Assembly (NCBI GenBank): GCA_035700025.1
Contig: DASSOY010000006.1
Span: 1-42,620, forward strand
Source of the DNA: Bacillales bacterium
GTDB taxonomy: Bacteria > Bacillota > Bacilli > Bacillales > DASSOY01
Reading direction: 5' to 3'
DNA: 42,620 bases
Part shown: piece after piece, positions 26,554 through 34,665 of the stretch
Numbering within the stretch: position 1 is the stretch's first letter
How the letters are laid out: each line of letters opens with the position of its first letter
Position numbers and translations under genes: made by a program
The notes under the pieces: model-generated
What the model saw: the letters and a program-made list of their open reading frames with translations, nothing else
What the model was told of the DNA's origin: nothing
The model's database searches: none

Positions 26554-28338
26554 TTACGAAAATTGGTTCATCAAAAAAGCCGATTGCTGATTGGCTCGTT
26601 GAATAGCTTTTTCCATCGCTGTAAACTCCCGGTAATAACGATCTTCGACATCGTTTAAATGATCGAGGAAACGATCGATTTTTCCGTCCAAATCGTTGAT
26701 TTTTCGCCCGAGAAAATATTGACTGTAGGTCATCGCCGCATTCCCTGCCTTCTGTTCGACGCGGTCAATCGTCTCCTCGACGGTCTTTTCGATTCTCGTC
26801 GCAAGTCCGCTTGTATCGAATGATCCGGTATCGACCGTGAACAATTCCTTTACGGCGTTCGGATCATCAGCAATGGCGGCTTTCAGTTTGTTCTCATCGA
26901 TGATTAATTTTCCGTGATCTTTATAATTGGTCGATGTCGTAATGCCGATTTCGGAAAGTTGATCATACGCAGAATTGGCCGCTCCGGAAACCGGACTGTA
27001 CAAATCAAGCCGCATTTCGCTTAAGCCGGAAGTCAATATCGAATCGTTTCTGAGCATGCCGCTTTTCGCTTTTTCCTCCCAGTTCTCGATGTCATCGTCG
27101 CTCATTTCTTTCTTTTGTTCATCGGTCAACGGCTGGAAATCGCGATATCTTTCTTCGGACAGCTCACTGTTAATTTTCTCGATTGTCTCGTTATATTTGT
27201 CAACGAAGGATTTGATCGATTCAAAAATCGTTTCGGTATCGGTAGACGTATTTACAGTCACAGTCTCCCCGGCAGCGATGTTTGACTTCAATTGGAACGT
27301 TACGCCGCTGATCGTAAATTCGTTGGAGTGGCGTTTCGTCGTCAAACCGTTCAAAGTGAACGTCGCATCGGTTCCCCCTTGCTCATTGGCTGAATTTAAA
27401 GCCAGCGTCGTCGTTAAAAAGGATCCGTTGAATAAAATTTCTTTTCCCGCCGTGTTGTAATTTCCCGTCTCGGAGCGAGAAACCGCGACTTTTCCCGTCG
27501 CCGAATCATAAAACATGTTGACGCCGGCGTCGGATTGATTGACCGCGTTCATAATGTCGTTCAATGATTTCGAGCCGTCAAAGGTATACGATTGCGTCAC
27601 CGCTTGTCCAGCATCGTCGTAAGTCGTTAAAGAAAACGCGACTTCATTGTATTGATAATCGGCAGAAATCGTACTTCCCGCGGTGATTGTCGTTCCGAAA
27701 GTCATGTTTCCAGTTTCCTGATCGATGAGCACTTTATTCGTACTGGTGTCTGCATCATAACTCGCCTGATCTGTATAAACCGTATACGCAGTCGTCGTTC
27801 CGCTTGAATCGGTGACGGAAATCGTTGCCGACCCGGCGGTAACGGCACCGTGATCGAGAGAAAAGCTCGTTCCGTCTGCGGAAACAGCAATCTGTTCACC
27901 GGTCACCGATTGCTGCGTAAACGTCAAGCCGTTAGTGAAATGTCCTTGCATCGACCACAAACTTTTGCTCGGGTCAAAGGAGGCATCCCCAATCGAGGAA
28001 GTACTGCTATTGTTCGCGGCGGTCGCCATCGTGGCATTGGTCATGGTGTATGACGTATTCCCTGCCGAAGCATCCGCAGTCACCGCCAACTTCGATTCAT
28101 CCGAAGATACCGCATTTTTCACGTTGAAGGTGGCTTCGAGTCCGAGCTGAAAAGCGGACGTCTTCAAATCCAGCAATAAAGTGTTCATGGCACGATAATC
28201 ACTGCGCTGCCACTCGAGCAGTTGCTGTCTCTGCTTCATGCGATTCAGCGGAAAACGCTCAGCTTTCATTAACTTATCGACGATCTTGTCCACATCAATC
28301 CCGCTCACAAGACCGCTGATTCTCAATAAATTGTCCAT
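26554..28338 (-). CDS. fliD: Flagellar filament cap protein FliD
   Basis: FliD (hook-associated protein 2) caps the filament tip and folds exported flagellin into place. The 594 residues begin with LLRISGLVSGIDVDKIVDKL and end in a coiled region (DVEDRYYREFTAMEKA, then QQSAFLMNQF), both typical. The middle 300 residues are Ser/Thr-rich beta sequence, the variable outer domains. GGGAGG lies upstream of ATG 28338; the frame runs further but without a better site. It is transcribed with flaG upstream and fliS-fliT downstream, probably from the SigD promoter at 28835-28861. Confidence 0.96.
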   Translation of the reverse strand: MDNLLRISGLVSGIDVDKIVDKLMKAERFPLNRMKQRQQLLEWQRSDYRAMNTLLLDLKTSAFQLGLEATFNVKNAVSSDESKLAVTADASAGNTSYTMTNATMATAANNSSTSSIGDASFDPSKSLWSMQGHFTNGLTFTQQSVTGEQIAVSADGTSFSLDHGAVTAGSATISVTDSSGTTTAYTVYTDQASYDADTSTNKVLIDQETGNMTFGTTITAGSTISADYQYNEVAFSLTTYDDAGQAVTQSYTFDGSKSLNDIMNAVNQSDAGVNMFYDSATGKVAVSRSETGNYNTAGKEILFNGSFLTTTLALNSANEQGGTDATFTLNGLTTKRHSNEFTISGVTFQLKSNIAAGETVTVNTSTDTETIFESIKSFVDKYNETIEKINSELSEERYRDFQPLTDEQKKEMSDDDIENWEEKAKSGMLRNDSILTSGLSEMRLDLYSPVSGAANSAYDQLSEIGITTSTNYKDHGKLIIDENKLKAAIADDPNAVKELFTVDTGSFDTSGLATRIEKTVEETIDRVEQKAGNAAMTYSQYFLGRKINDLDGKIDRFLDHLNDVEDRYYREFTAMEKAIQRANQQSAFLMNQFS

Positions 28339-28404
28339 CGTTTGTAAGTCCTCCCATCCTTCGCGACATGTGAACATGCCGTCAAATTTACCTTTCAAGT
28401 AACC

Positions 28405-28749
28405 TTATCGTCGCTCATTAACAAAAATGCCGAAACGTTCAACCATAGAAGCGTACATGTCAAGCACTTTCTTGGGCGGTATTTCCCGAATCACTTCCGA
28501 AGTGCGGTTATTGATCATCTGAATGAAATACATACCTGTTTTCCGATGGTAAACGTATTGAATGTGGGATCGTGCCGGTTTCACTGCCTCCCGGCTGCTT
28601 CGCGATTCGAACGCATTTCCAGGTTTTAATTTCGAAGCTTTCGCCTCGCCTTGTGATTCTCGGAGTTTCTGATTGTTTTCGTTTGAACGTGAAGCGTTCA
28701 TTAGAAAAATGAGCGGTTGATTTCCCGTCGACACTCCTGCCACGTCCAT
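28405..28749 (-). CDS. flaG: FlaG-family flagellar protein
   Basis: FlaG proteins influence filament length; the mechanism is not settled. The 114 residues have a variable, polar N-terminal half and a conserved C-terminal half with YHRKTGMYFIQMIN, then TSEVIREIPPKKVLDMYA, the family core. ATG 28749 follows AAGGAGG. It is the first gene after a perfect SigD promoter. In B. subtilis (yvyC) hag lies between it and csrA; here there is none. An AGTCGT/ACGACT hairpin lies in its leader near 28804-28822. Confidence 0.9.
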   Translation of the reverse strand: MDVAGVSTGNQPLIFLMNASRSNENNQKLRESQGEAKASKLKPGNAFESRSSREAVKPARSHIQYVYHRKTGMYFIQMINNRTSEVIREIPPKKVLDMYASMVERFGIFVNERR

Positions 28750-28834
28750 GTCCCGACCTCCTTAACACTTAACGTCGCACATACGAAATGGAGTATAAAT
28801 GGTGAGTCGTTGTTGCACGACTTGTCTGTCATTT

Positions 28835-28861
28835 ATATCGGCGGAATTCAAATTTTGTTTA
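28835..28861 (-). promoter_or_regulatory. SigD promoter of flaG-fliD-fliS-fliT
   Basis: TAAA (28861-28858), exactly 15 bases, then GCCGATAT (28842-28835) on the minus strand. This matches the SigD consensus TAAA-N15-GCCGATAT perfectly. The leader to flaG would be about 78 bases. In B. subtilis this interval holds hag with a SigD promoter of its own. Confidence 0.93.
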
Positions 28862-28912
28862 GTGAACGGTAAACCGTTTTTAATAATTTGTGTACAGAAC
28901 GGTCGTGGAGCC

Positions 28913-28947
28913 AAAAATAAAAAACGATCGAGATTTCCTCAACCGTT
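28913..28947 (-). terminator. Terminator of the flg-fliW-csrA operon, overlapping csrA stop
   Basis: On the minus strand AACGGTTGAG pairs with CTCGATCGTT (ten pairs, two G-U) around GAAAT, then a run TTTTTTATTTTT. The 5' arm contains the csrA TGA stop codon, so coding sequence and terminator overlap. Confidence 0.85.
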
Positions 28948-29184
28948 CGGCCTTTTGTCTGTTTTCAACTGCTTTCCTAATTGTTCAAGCAGTTTAGAAG
29001 GGGTTCCGGCAGCTTCGCTGTTTTCGCGCTGAATGGCCGCAAACACCTCTTTCCGGTGAATGTCTACTTCCCTCGGAGCTTCAATACCGAGTTTCACTTG
29101 ATCGCCGTTAATTTCGATTACCTTTAATACGATTTCGCCGCCAATCAAAATTTCCTCGTTTGTCTTTCTTGTTAAGATCAGCAT
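28939..29184 (-). CDS. csrA: Carbon storage regulator CsrA
   Basis: CsrA is an RNA-binding dimer that blocks translation by covering GGA motifs. In B. subtilis it represses hag and is titrated by FliW. The 81 residues start with [15 protein letters not shown], followed by [17 protein letters not shown], which are the RNA-contacting strands; the C-terminal tail is helical and variable. The ATG at 29184 lies inside the end of fliW (overlap of seven bases), with GGAGG ahead. No hag gene follows, so its usual target must lie elsewhere. Confidence 0.96.
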   Translation of the reverse strand: MLILTRKTNEEILIGGEIVLKVIEINGDQVKLGIEAPREVDIHRKEVFAAIQRENSEAAGTPSKLLEQLGKQLKTDKRPNG

Positions 29185-29633
29185 CGCTCGGCCTCCGTTC
29201 CGTTCGGTGCAGGAGTAACTAAGAAATGTTTCGTTTCGTAAGCAGAAGCGTCGAGAACGAGCTGTCTTCCTTTTCTCGCGCCGTAATGAATGACGAGCGG
29301 AGCTTTTAAATTCGCCGTCGTCTTTTCAAATGGATCACCGAGTGTTAACACGACATAAACAGAAACATCATTCCCCGTTTTTATTTCCAATTGTTCAGCA
29401 ACCGAATCTGGTAAGTCAAAATGATAATGGTTAAAAAATATGAATGGATCGGCGATGACAAACGCAAGAGAAGGAGTATTTGCTGATTGCAAAATAAAAA
29501 AAGGCGTATTTTCAGAAAAAGGGGATACGACAAATTGCTTTTCATGCAAAAATCCCGGAAGTCCGTAAGGGAATTCGATGATGTCGCAATCATCGACGTT
29601 GATTTCCCCTTGGTATTTTGTTGCAATTTTCAT
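29178..29633 (-). CDS. fliW: Flagellar assembly factor FliW
   Basis: FliW binds either flagellin or CsrA. When flagellin is exported, freed FliW takes CsrA off hag mRNA, a homeostatic switch known from B. subtilis. The 151 residues contain [18 protein letters not shown], then [20 protein letters not shown], the family core, and PLVIH near the C-terminus. GGAGTGATTCAACC precedes ATG 29633. It overlaps csrA at its 3' end and follows yviE by about 16 bases. Confidence 0.96.
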   Translation of the reverse strand: MKIATKYQGEINVDDCDIIEFPYGLPGFLHEKQFVVSPFSENTPFFILQSANTPSLAFVIADPFIFFNHYHFDLPDSVAEQLEIKTGNDVSVYVVLTLGDPFEKTTANLKAPLVIHYGARKGRQLVLDASAYETKHFLVTPAPNGTEAERC

Positions 29634-29648
29634 GGTTGAATCACTCCG

Positions 29649-30227
29649 CTAAATGTGATGATCGATTCTCGAACCGGACACATCGATCGTTAAAGACGGC
29701 CAAACCCTCATATATACATTTACGTCCCCTCTGACAAACGAGAATTCCGGCGGATGCGGTTTCGCCTGAATCTCCGCGCCGAATGTTTGCCAGTGAATGT
29801 TCAGTTCAGCAGGGGAATAATGAAATTTCACGCTGAAAGGAGACTTCGGCATCCAGCCGATATTAATGCGAGCCGGCGGCGGAGCGCTGTTTTCTGCGGC
29901 GATGGCGGCAATCGGGTTCCCTCCGTTCTCGATCTTCATTAAACGGTCACCCTCGGCCGCCCTTCGCGCAATGCCTTCCAAAACCGCTTGATGGCCGCGT
30001 TTCGCATACTCGCGCCCCCAGGCAAAAACGGATTTTAAATTCGCTTCGGCAAAAGCTTGCGATTGATCAATGTCGAGCTTTCCCGATCGATGTTCAATGC
30101 GCATTTCCGCCTTCGGTTGGCGAATACGCAAATCCGCAGGCGATTGACGAATGTTCAACTTGGCAACTCGCGTTTGGAGGCCGATTCGACCGAAAGTGGA
30201 CTGCATTTGCAACTGCAAGGTGTTCAT
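29649..30227 (-). CDS. yviE: YviE-like protein with tandem nine-residue repeats
   Basis: Uncharacterised protein (DUF6470/YviE), 192 residues, without signal peptide or membrane segment. Residues 14-58 are five contiguous nine-residue units: RIGLQTRVA, KLNIRQSPA, DLRIRQPKA, EMRIEHRSG and KLDIDQSQA. Each alternates hydrophobic and polar residues and has a turn at its end, as expected for stacked beta strands. A short Ala/Arg-rich helical part follows (about 60-100), then another strand-rich region with aromatic residues (NIGWMPKSPFSVKFHY, ELNIHW). It lies between flgL and fliW as in B. subtilis, so a flagellar link is inferred. AGCGGGTGAAAGA precedes ATG 30227. Confidence 0.88.
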   Translation of the reverse strand: MNTLQLQMQSTFGRIGLQTRVAKLNIRQSPADLRIRQPKAEMRIEHRSGKLDIDQSQAFAEANLKSVFAWGREYAKRGHQAVLEGIARRAAEGDRLMKIENGGNPIAAIAAENSAPPPARINIGWMPKSPFSVKFHYSPAELNIHWQTFGAEIQAKPHPPEFSFVRGDVNVYMRVWPSLTIDVSGSRIDHHI

Positions 30228-30238
30228 TCTTTCACCCG

Positions 30239-31114
30239 CTATCTAAGAAAGTCGAGCAAAGTCGGCTGCATGATTCTGGCGCCGGCAGAAAGAGCGGCCC
30301 GGTGAACGCTCTCTTGCATCTTCAAATTCATAATGACTTTTTCAATATCGGCATCTTCATTGTTCGACATGATTTTCGTGGCAATTGTATGTTGCGAACC
30401 GAGCCTTTGCGTAATCATTGATACGCGATCACCGCGTGCGCCGAGTTCCGATCTAGCGGTAATGACGTTATCCAAATGCTGCTGTATTTTCGGAAGGTAA
30501 CTCGCAATCACTTGTTCCGATGCTCCGGTTTGCAGATCGTTCTGCAGGTTTTCTAAATCTTGGAACAAAGACAAGTCGAATACGCTCGTCGGGTCGATGT
30601 TAACGCGAATGGTTATCCCGTCGTTCACCGCGATTTCAACGGCATTCGTATTCGTCGAAACCGTATTCGAGGCTAAGTCGACCGGCTTAGACGACGTCTC
30701 GGTCCCGTTAAAAATATATTTGCCTGCTACTTGTGTGTTCGCTACGGTTGCCATTTGTTTCTTCAACTGTTCGATTTCTTTTCCAATGTCAAACCTTTGA
30801 TTCGCTTCGTACGTGCCGTTGCTTGCCTGAACAATCAATTCGTTGACTCTTTGCAAAATCGCATTCGCCGAACTGAGCGCATCTTCCGTCGAATCCATCC
30901 ATTTATGAACGGTCGACAAATTCCGACGGTACTGTTCGATATGATTTAAATTACCGCGATATTCAATGCCCATCATGGCAACGACCGGATCCTGAGACGG
31001 CTTTGAAATTTTCTTTCCAGTCGTCAACTGATCTTGATACCTCGCAAACCGTTCGTAACTTTCGCTCAAGTTCCGTAAAAATCCCGAGGTCAACATCCCT
31101 TGCGTTACACGCAT
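30239..31114 (-). CDS. flgL: Flagellar hook-filament junction protein FlgL
   Basis: FlgL (HAP3) joins the FlgK ring to the flagellin filament. The 291 residues have the flagellin-like N-terminus (RVTQGMLTSGFLRNLSESYE and LTTGKKISKPSQDPV) and a C-terminal helix (LKMQESVHRAALSAGARIM) that pack together in the filament core; the middle is the variable domain with KYIFNGTETSSKPV. It is 12 bases after flgK and 11 before yviE, in one operon. Exported by the flagellar type III apparatus without a cleaved signal. Confidence 0.96.
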   Translation of the reverse strand: MRVTQGMLTSGFLRNLSESYERFARYQDQLTTGKKISKPSQDPVVAMMGIEYRGNLNHIEQYRRNLSTVHKWMDSTEDALSSANAILQRVNELIVQASNGTYEANQRFDIGKEIEQLKKQMATVANTQVAGKYIFNGTETSSKPVDLASNTVSTNTNAVEIAVNDGITIRVNIDPTSVFDLSLFQDLENLQNDLQTGASEQVIASYLPKIQQHLDNVITARSELGARGDRVSMITQRLGSQHTIATKIMSNNEDADIEKVIMNLKMQESVHRAALSAGARIMQPTLLDFLR

Positions 31115-31125
31115 TGATCAATCAC

Positions 31126-32595
31126 CTACCTTCCGACTATACCCATTTGATTAATGATGCGGTCCAACGTTTGATCGACGACGGTAACCATCCGTCCGGC
31201 CGCATTATAAGCATGCTGAAACTTAATGATGTTGACCATTTCCTCATCGATCGAAACGCCGCTTACCGACTGCCGCCTTTTCTCTGCAGCCATTCTTAAC
31301 GTTAAGGAATTATCCGCCAACCGTTTCGCTTCTTGCGCTTCCACGCCCATGCCCCCGATTACGCCTTCATAATAACTGTACAAATCGGTCGTTTTGTTAT
31401 CGATCGTCAACGGTTCGGTAAGCACTTCCGACAATTTCAACGCATTTCCGTTATCCCCGTTGTCGCCGTTCGATGAAGCCGCGATATGACCAAGATCGTT
31501 CAATACATCGGAACTTAACGAAATCGCCTCAGCGGCCCCTTGGACCGTGCCGCCCAAGTCATTGAAAAAAAGGTATCCGGAGTTGCCGTCGAGACCGAAT
31601 CCGCTTTGATGCACCTGGTTGAACTTGTCAACGAAACCAGCCGCCATCTCATCGAGCGAATGGATCATGTCGGGGTAAGTGGAGTTATTCGAATCCGCCA
31701 ACCCTTGCAATTTCCCCGCTACCGATCCTGCAATAGTCGTTCCGTTCAACGAAAATTGAACCGTTCCGTCAACGGGATCAAAATTGGCCGACAAGCGTTT
31801 GAAACGCATATTTTCCCCATCGACAAGCGTATACGATTGTCCGGTGTTCGTAACGATTTCAATCGTATATCGGCCTTCGGCAATGTCGAGTGCATTCCCG
31901 CCGCTCTCCGATTCCGAGACTTTAACATTGACGAGTTCGGATAGCTGGTCGACGAGCAAATCACGTTTATCGTACAAATCGTTGGCCAACTTGCCGTGCG
32001 GTTCCACTTGGCTGATTTGCTCGTTGAGGCTGTTGATCTGCCTGGCGAGCGTATTGACTTCTTTAACCGTGACTTGCAATTGATTTTGAATGTCTGCTCT
32101 TACGTTTTGCAACGAGTTCGTTAAATAATGGAACGTGTCAGCAACGGCAATGCCCCGTTGCTTGACGACGGCGCGGGTCCCTTCATTTTCCGGGTCGCTC
32201 GCCAAATCTTGAAGCGAATTCCAAAACCGGTTGAGTACTTCCGCCAAACCGTCATCCGACGGCTCTTTCATGATGTCCTCCATTTTCGACAGGGCTTCGC
32301 TGCGCGCCTGCCAATAACCGGTTTTCGTATTCTCCCCGCGGAATTGAAGATCAAGAAAATCTTGCCTCATCCGCTGAACCGTGCCGGCTTCTACGCCCGT
32401 CCCGATTTGTCCGGGGGAAACCGAACTGTTCATTCCGGGTGTTGCATACGGTGATGTCACCGTTAAATTGACGCGTTGTCGAGAATAACCCGGCGTATTA
32501 GCATTGGCGATATTATGTGATGTCGTTTGCAAAGCCGCCTGTTGCGCCATCAAGGCCCGTCTTGCGGTTTCCAAACTATGAAAAGTCGAGCGCAT
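31126..32595 (-). CDS. flgK: Flagellar hook-associated protein FlgK
   Basis: FlgK (HAP1) forms the first junction ring on the hook. The 489 residues begin with the rod/hook-family helix including SHNIANANTPGYSRQRVNL, the conserved ANxxTPGY motif, and end with the matching C-terminal helix (MVNIIKFQHAYNAAGRMVTV). The central region is variable. GGGAGG precedes ATG 32595. It lies between flgN, its chaperone gene, and flgL. Confidence 0.97.
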   Translation of the reverse strand: MRSTFHSLETARRALMAQQAALQTTSHNIANANTPGYSRQRVNLTVTSPYATPGMNSSVSPGQIGTGVEAGTVQRMRQDFLDLQFRGENTKTGYWQARSEALSKMEDIMKEPSDDGLAEVLNRFWNSLQDLASDPENEGTRAVVKQRGIAVADTFHYLTNSLQNVRADIQNQLQVTVKEVNTLARQINSLNEQISQVEPHGKLANDLYDKRDLLVDQLSELVNVKVSESESGGNALDIAEGRYTIEIVTNTGQSYTLVDGENMRFKRLSANFDPVDGTVQFSLNGTTIAGSVAGKLQGLADSNNSTYPDMIHSLDEMAAGFVDKFNQVHQSGFGLDGNSGYLFFNDLGGTVQGAAEAISLSSDVLNDLGHIAASSNGDNGDNGNALKLSEVLTEPLTIDNKTTDLYSYYEGVIGGMGVEAQEAKRLADNSLTLRMAAEKRRQSVSGVSIDEEMVNIIKFQHAYNAAGRMVTVVDQTLDRIINQMGIVGR

Positions 32596-32615
32596 GTTCT
32601 GAAATCCTCCCGTTT

Positions 32616-33113
32616 CTAAGCTTTCGAATCAAATACGGAACGCTGGTTTTGCCGTTGATTAGGTCCGGTCTGCCGCGACTTGCCGTAACCGACGGGTTCA
32701 TTCCCCGGCTGCAACAAGTCCGCAGTCACATTGACAAATTGAAGTGACTGCTCGATCAATTGTTGATTGAGGCGATTTTGCGCCTTCAGCTCATTAACCG
32801 AACGAGTCAAATCCGCAAAAACGGCTGTTAACTTTTCTTTGGCTTCCCCAGCAAATAAACTCAAAAACGATGTCGACGTCGCCGTTTCCATCGTTTGTCC
32901 GTTTTCCTCGAGCCACTCGTGCATTTGCTTAACGCGAAGCGTTTCAAGTTCCTTGATCTTCTCAATGTACGGTTCTTCTTTTTTCAATTGCGCCTCAAGC
33001 GCTTCCACGTCCGCTTCTTTCAAAATCTCCGTTTTCTCGCGCGCCATTTCCGTCATCTTGGCATGAACATCGACGAGAGATACCATCGTTCGAACAATCG
33101 CTTCGACTGTCAA
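32616..33113 (-). CDS. flgN: FlgK/FlgL export chaperone FlgN
   Basis: FlgN keeps FlgK and FlgL monomeric and delivers them to the export gate. The 165 residues are nearly all helical: MTVEAIVRTMVSLVDVHAKM, a charged central coil (KEEPYIEKIKELETLRVKQM) and a C-terminal helix with LKAQNRLNQQLIEQSLQFV, the usual chaperone pattern. TTG 33113 is the start, with GGGGAGGAACGG ahead. It lies between flgM and flgK as in B. subtilis. Confidence 0.9.
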   Translation of the reverse strand: MTVEAIVRTMVSLVDVHAKMTEMAREKTEILKEADVEALEAQLKKEEPYIEKIKELETLRVKQMHEWLEENGQTMETATSTSFLSLFAGEAKEKLTAVFADLTRSVNELKAQNRLNQQLIEQSLQFVNVTADLLQPGNEPVGYGKSRQTGPNQRQNQRSVFDSKA

Positions 33114-33138
33114 TTCCGTTCCTCCCCGTACGCAATCA

Positions 33139-33399
33139 TCACTTTTTCATCCAAAATTCATAAAACTTTTTCGCGGTTTCCTGTGCGTCCACACGGTATT
33201 GGCCGCTTTCAATCTCATTTTTAATTCTTTCTACCTTTTGTTCGCGTTCAATCGCAACGGGCGGCTTTTGCTGCAGTTGCTTCGCTTGCGTCGAAATTTC
33301 AAGATGATCTTTGCGCTGTGCCCCTTGCTTTGGCACATTTCCGTCTGCCGCATGCTTGTAAGGATGATAGTTTGAATGATTCACGCCATCAATTTTCAT
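33139..33399 (-). CDS. flgM: Anti-sigma-D factor FlgM
   Basis: FlgM holds SigD inactive until the hook-basal body is complete. The 86 residues match B. subtilis FlgM (88): MKIDGVNHSNYHPY, a disordered N-terminal half, KDHLEISTQAKQL and the SigD-binding C-terminus (KVERIKNEIESGQYRVD, then AKKFYEFWMK). I start at ATG 33399, which has GAGGTG six bases upstream; an ATG one codon earlier is too close. A SigD-like promoter lies just upstream, which would give the known feedback loop. Confidence 0.94.
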   Translation of the reverse strand: MKIDGVNHSNYHPYKHAADGNVPKQGAQRKDHLEISTQAKQLQQKPPVAIEREQKVERIKNEIESGQYRVDAQETAKKFYEFWMKK

Positions 33400-33431
33400 C
33401 ATTTCCACCTCACATTTAAACTCTATAAGTT

Positions 33432-33459
33432 TTATCGTCATAGAAGCGTGAAATGTTTA
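33432..33459 (-). promoter_or_regulatory. Candidate SigD promoter of flgM
   Basis: On the minus strand TAAA (33459-33456), 16 bases, then GACGATAA (33439-33432; seven of eight to GCCGATAA). The spacer is one base longer than optimal. B. subtilis has a SigD promoter at the equivalent place. The -35 overlaps the yvyF stop codon. Confidence 0.5.
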
Positions 33460-33876
33460 GCCGTTGTCTTTTCGATCCGAAAAATAAGTTTGCATCCGGT
33501 CGTCCGTATGCTTTCGTACTTGAAAAGCCTCTTCTTTCGCGAGGTTTTCCACGTCTTTTTGCAACGATTGCCGGCAGGAAGAACAAAATCTGCCTTCGCG
33601 AATCGGTTCTGCACAAGATTCGCACGGATACCACAAATTTGGAAACTCCGCCACTCGCAGCCTTCCTTCTTTTACAAAACGGAAGATGTTCTCCTTGTCC
33701 ACCCCGGTGGCGGAACTGACTTCTTCCATGGTCGCCTGCCGATTTTCTTTTTGCCGAATAAACCGGTAGACGATTTCGAACAATTCTTCTTGCTTTTGAT
33801 AGCATTCCGTACAAATATCCCTCATGTTGGCAACGAACAGCCTTCCACAGTCGGGACAATTCATTAATTGACTCAC
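33457..33876 (-). CDS. yvyF: Flagellar operon protein YvyF (TIGR03826 family)
   Basis: Protein of unknown activity found at the head of flgM operons. The 139 residues have two zinc-type Cys clusters: an N-terminal CPDCGRLF..CTECYQ and a C-terminal CESCAEPI..FCSSCRQ. Between them is a winged-helix-like segment (QATMEEVSSATGVDKENIFRFVKEG split at the turn). This architecture suggests a nucleic-acid-binding or regulatory role. GTG 33876 follows GGGGGAGG. It lies between comFC and flgM as in B. subtilis. Confidence 0.9.
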   Translation of the reverse strand: MSQLMNCPDCGRLFVANMRDICTECYQKQEELFEIVYRFIRQKENRQATMEEVSSATGVDKENIFRFVKEGRLRVAEFPNLWYPCESCAEPIREGRFCSSCRQSLQKDVENLAKEEAFQVRKHTDDRMQTYFSDRKDNG

Positions 33877-33951
33877 GCTGAATTAGCCTCCCCCGTTTCT
33901 TTCCCCCATTATATCGGTTTTTTTCGGCAAATGTTAATGAATCCTTCTTCG

Positions 33952-34665
33952 TCACCCGCGCGCGACTGTCATTGAGCATACCGATTTCGCACCCGCGGCG
34001 AGCAAACAGTTCGCCGCTCTTCTTACGGTGGTTCCAGTCGTGTATACATCGTCGACGATCACCGCCCGTTTCCCTTCAATTTGCTCACGCTCCCCAGCAT
34101 ACGCAAATACTGCCTCCGTTAAATCGAGACGCTCTTCTCTCGTTTTCTTGCTCTGCTTTTCTTCGTGTACGATCCTTTTTAATCCATGAACGCATTCAGC
34201 CGGCAATAACTCGGCCAAAATGACCGACTGGTTAAATCCCCTCGCCATCAAACGCTCACGGCTTAAAGGCACCGGAACCGCCACACAACCGGAAAACTCC
34301 TTTCGGTACAAATCGCGCCACTCGGGTTCCCATCCTTTCGCCATCTCGGCATCTCCTCGATATTTGAAGCGTGCCATTGAGGCTTGCAAAAATTCGTTAT
34401 ACCGGAACAACGAACGGTTTTTCACCAACACTTGCGACCATCCCCCTTCTTCCCAACGCACGCAGTCGAAACATGTATTTTCTTTTACGTAACCGGCATC
34501 CAAATCATTCAGGGTACGGCCGCATAAATTACATATCGGTTCCGAAACGGCACTTAATCGATTTCGGCATGCAAAACAAAGTGGATGCTCCCGTTCGATC
34601 CCGAACACTTCATGCCAGCTGACAGGTTCCTCACGGCGACCGGCACACCAGGTACACGTCTTCAT
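33952..34665 (-). CDS. comFC: Late competence protein ComFC (phosphoribosyltransferase fold)
   Basis: ComFC is needed for DNA uptake and probably works with ComFA inside the cell. The 237 residues have two N-terminal zinc ribbons (CTWCAG and CNLCGRTLND, with partner cysteines CFACR and CFDC) and a C-terminal PRTase domain whose PRPP-binding loop reads VIVDDVYTTGTTVRRA. VPVPLSRERLMARGFNQS is the other family signature. Its ATG overlaps the comFA stop as ATGA (34665-34662). comFB, which lies between them in B. subtilis, is absent. Confidence 0.94.
   Translation of the reverse strand: MKTCTWCAGRREEPVSWHEVFGIEREHPLCFACRNRLSAVSEPICNLCGRTLNDLDAGYVKENTCFDCVRWEEGGWSQVLVKNRSLFRYNEFLQASMARFKYRGDAEMAKGWEPEWRDLYRKEFSGCVAVPVPLSRERLMARGFNQSVILAELLPAECVHGLKRIVHEEKQSKKTREERLDLTEAVFAYAGEREQIEGKRAVIVDDVYTTGTTVRRAANCLLAAGAKSVCSMTVARG

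Noticed and set aside
28864..28882. AACGG/CCGTT hairpin followed by TTTTTAA on the plus strand
   Set aside because: It has terminator form on the plus strand, but no plus-strand gene ends here; a five-pair stem can occur by chance. It overlaps the region just upstream of the SigD promoter.
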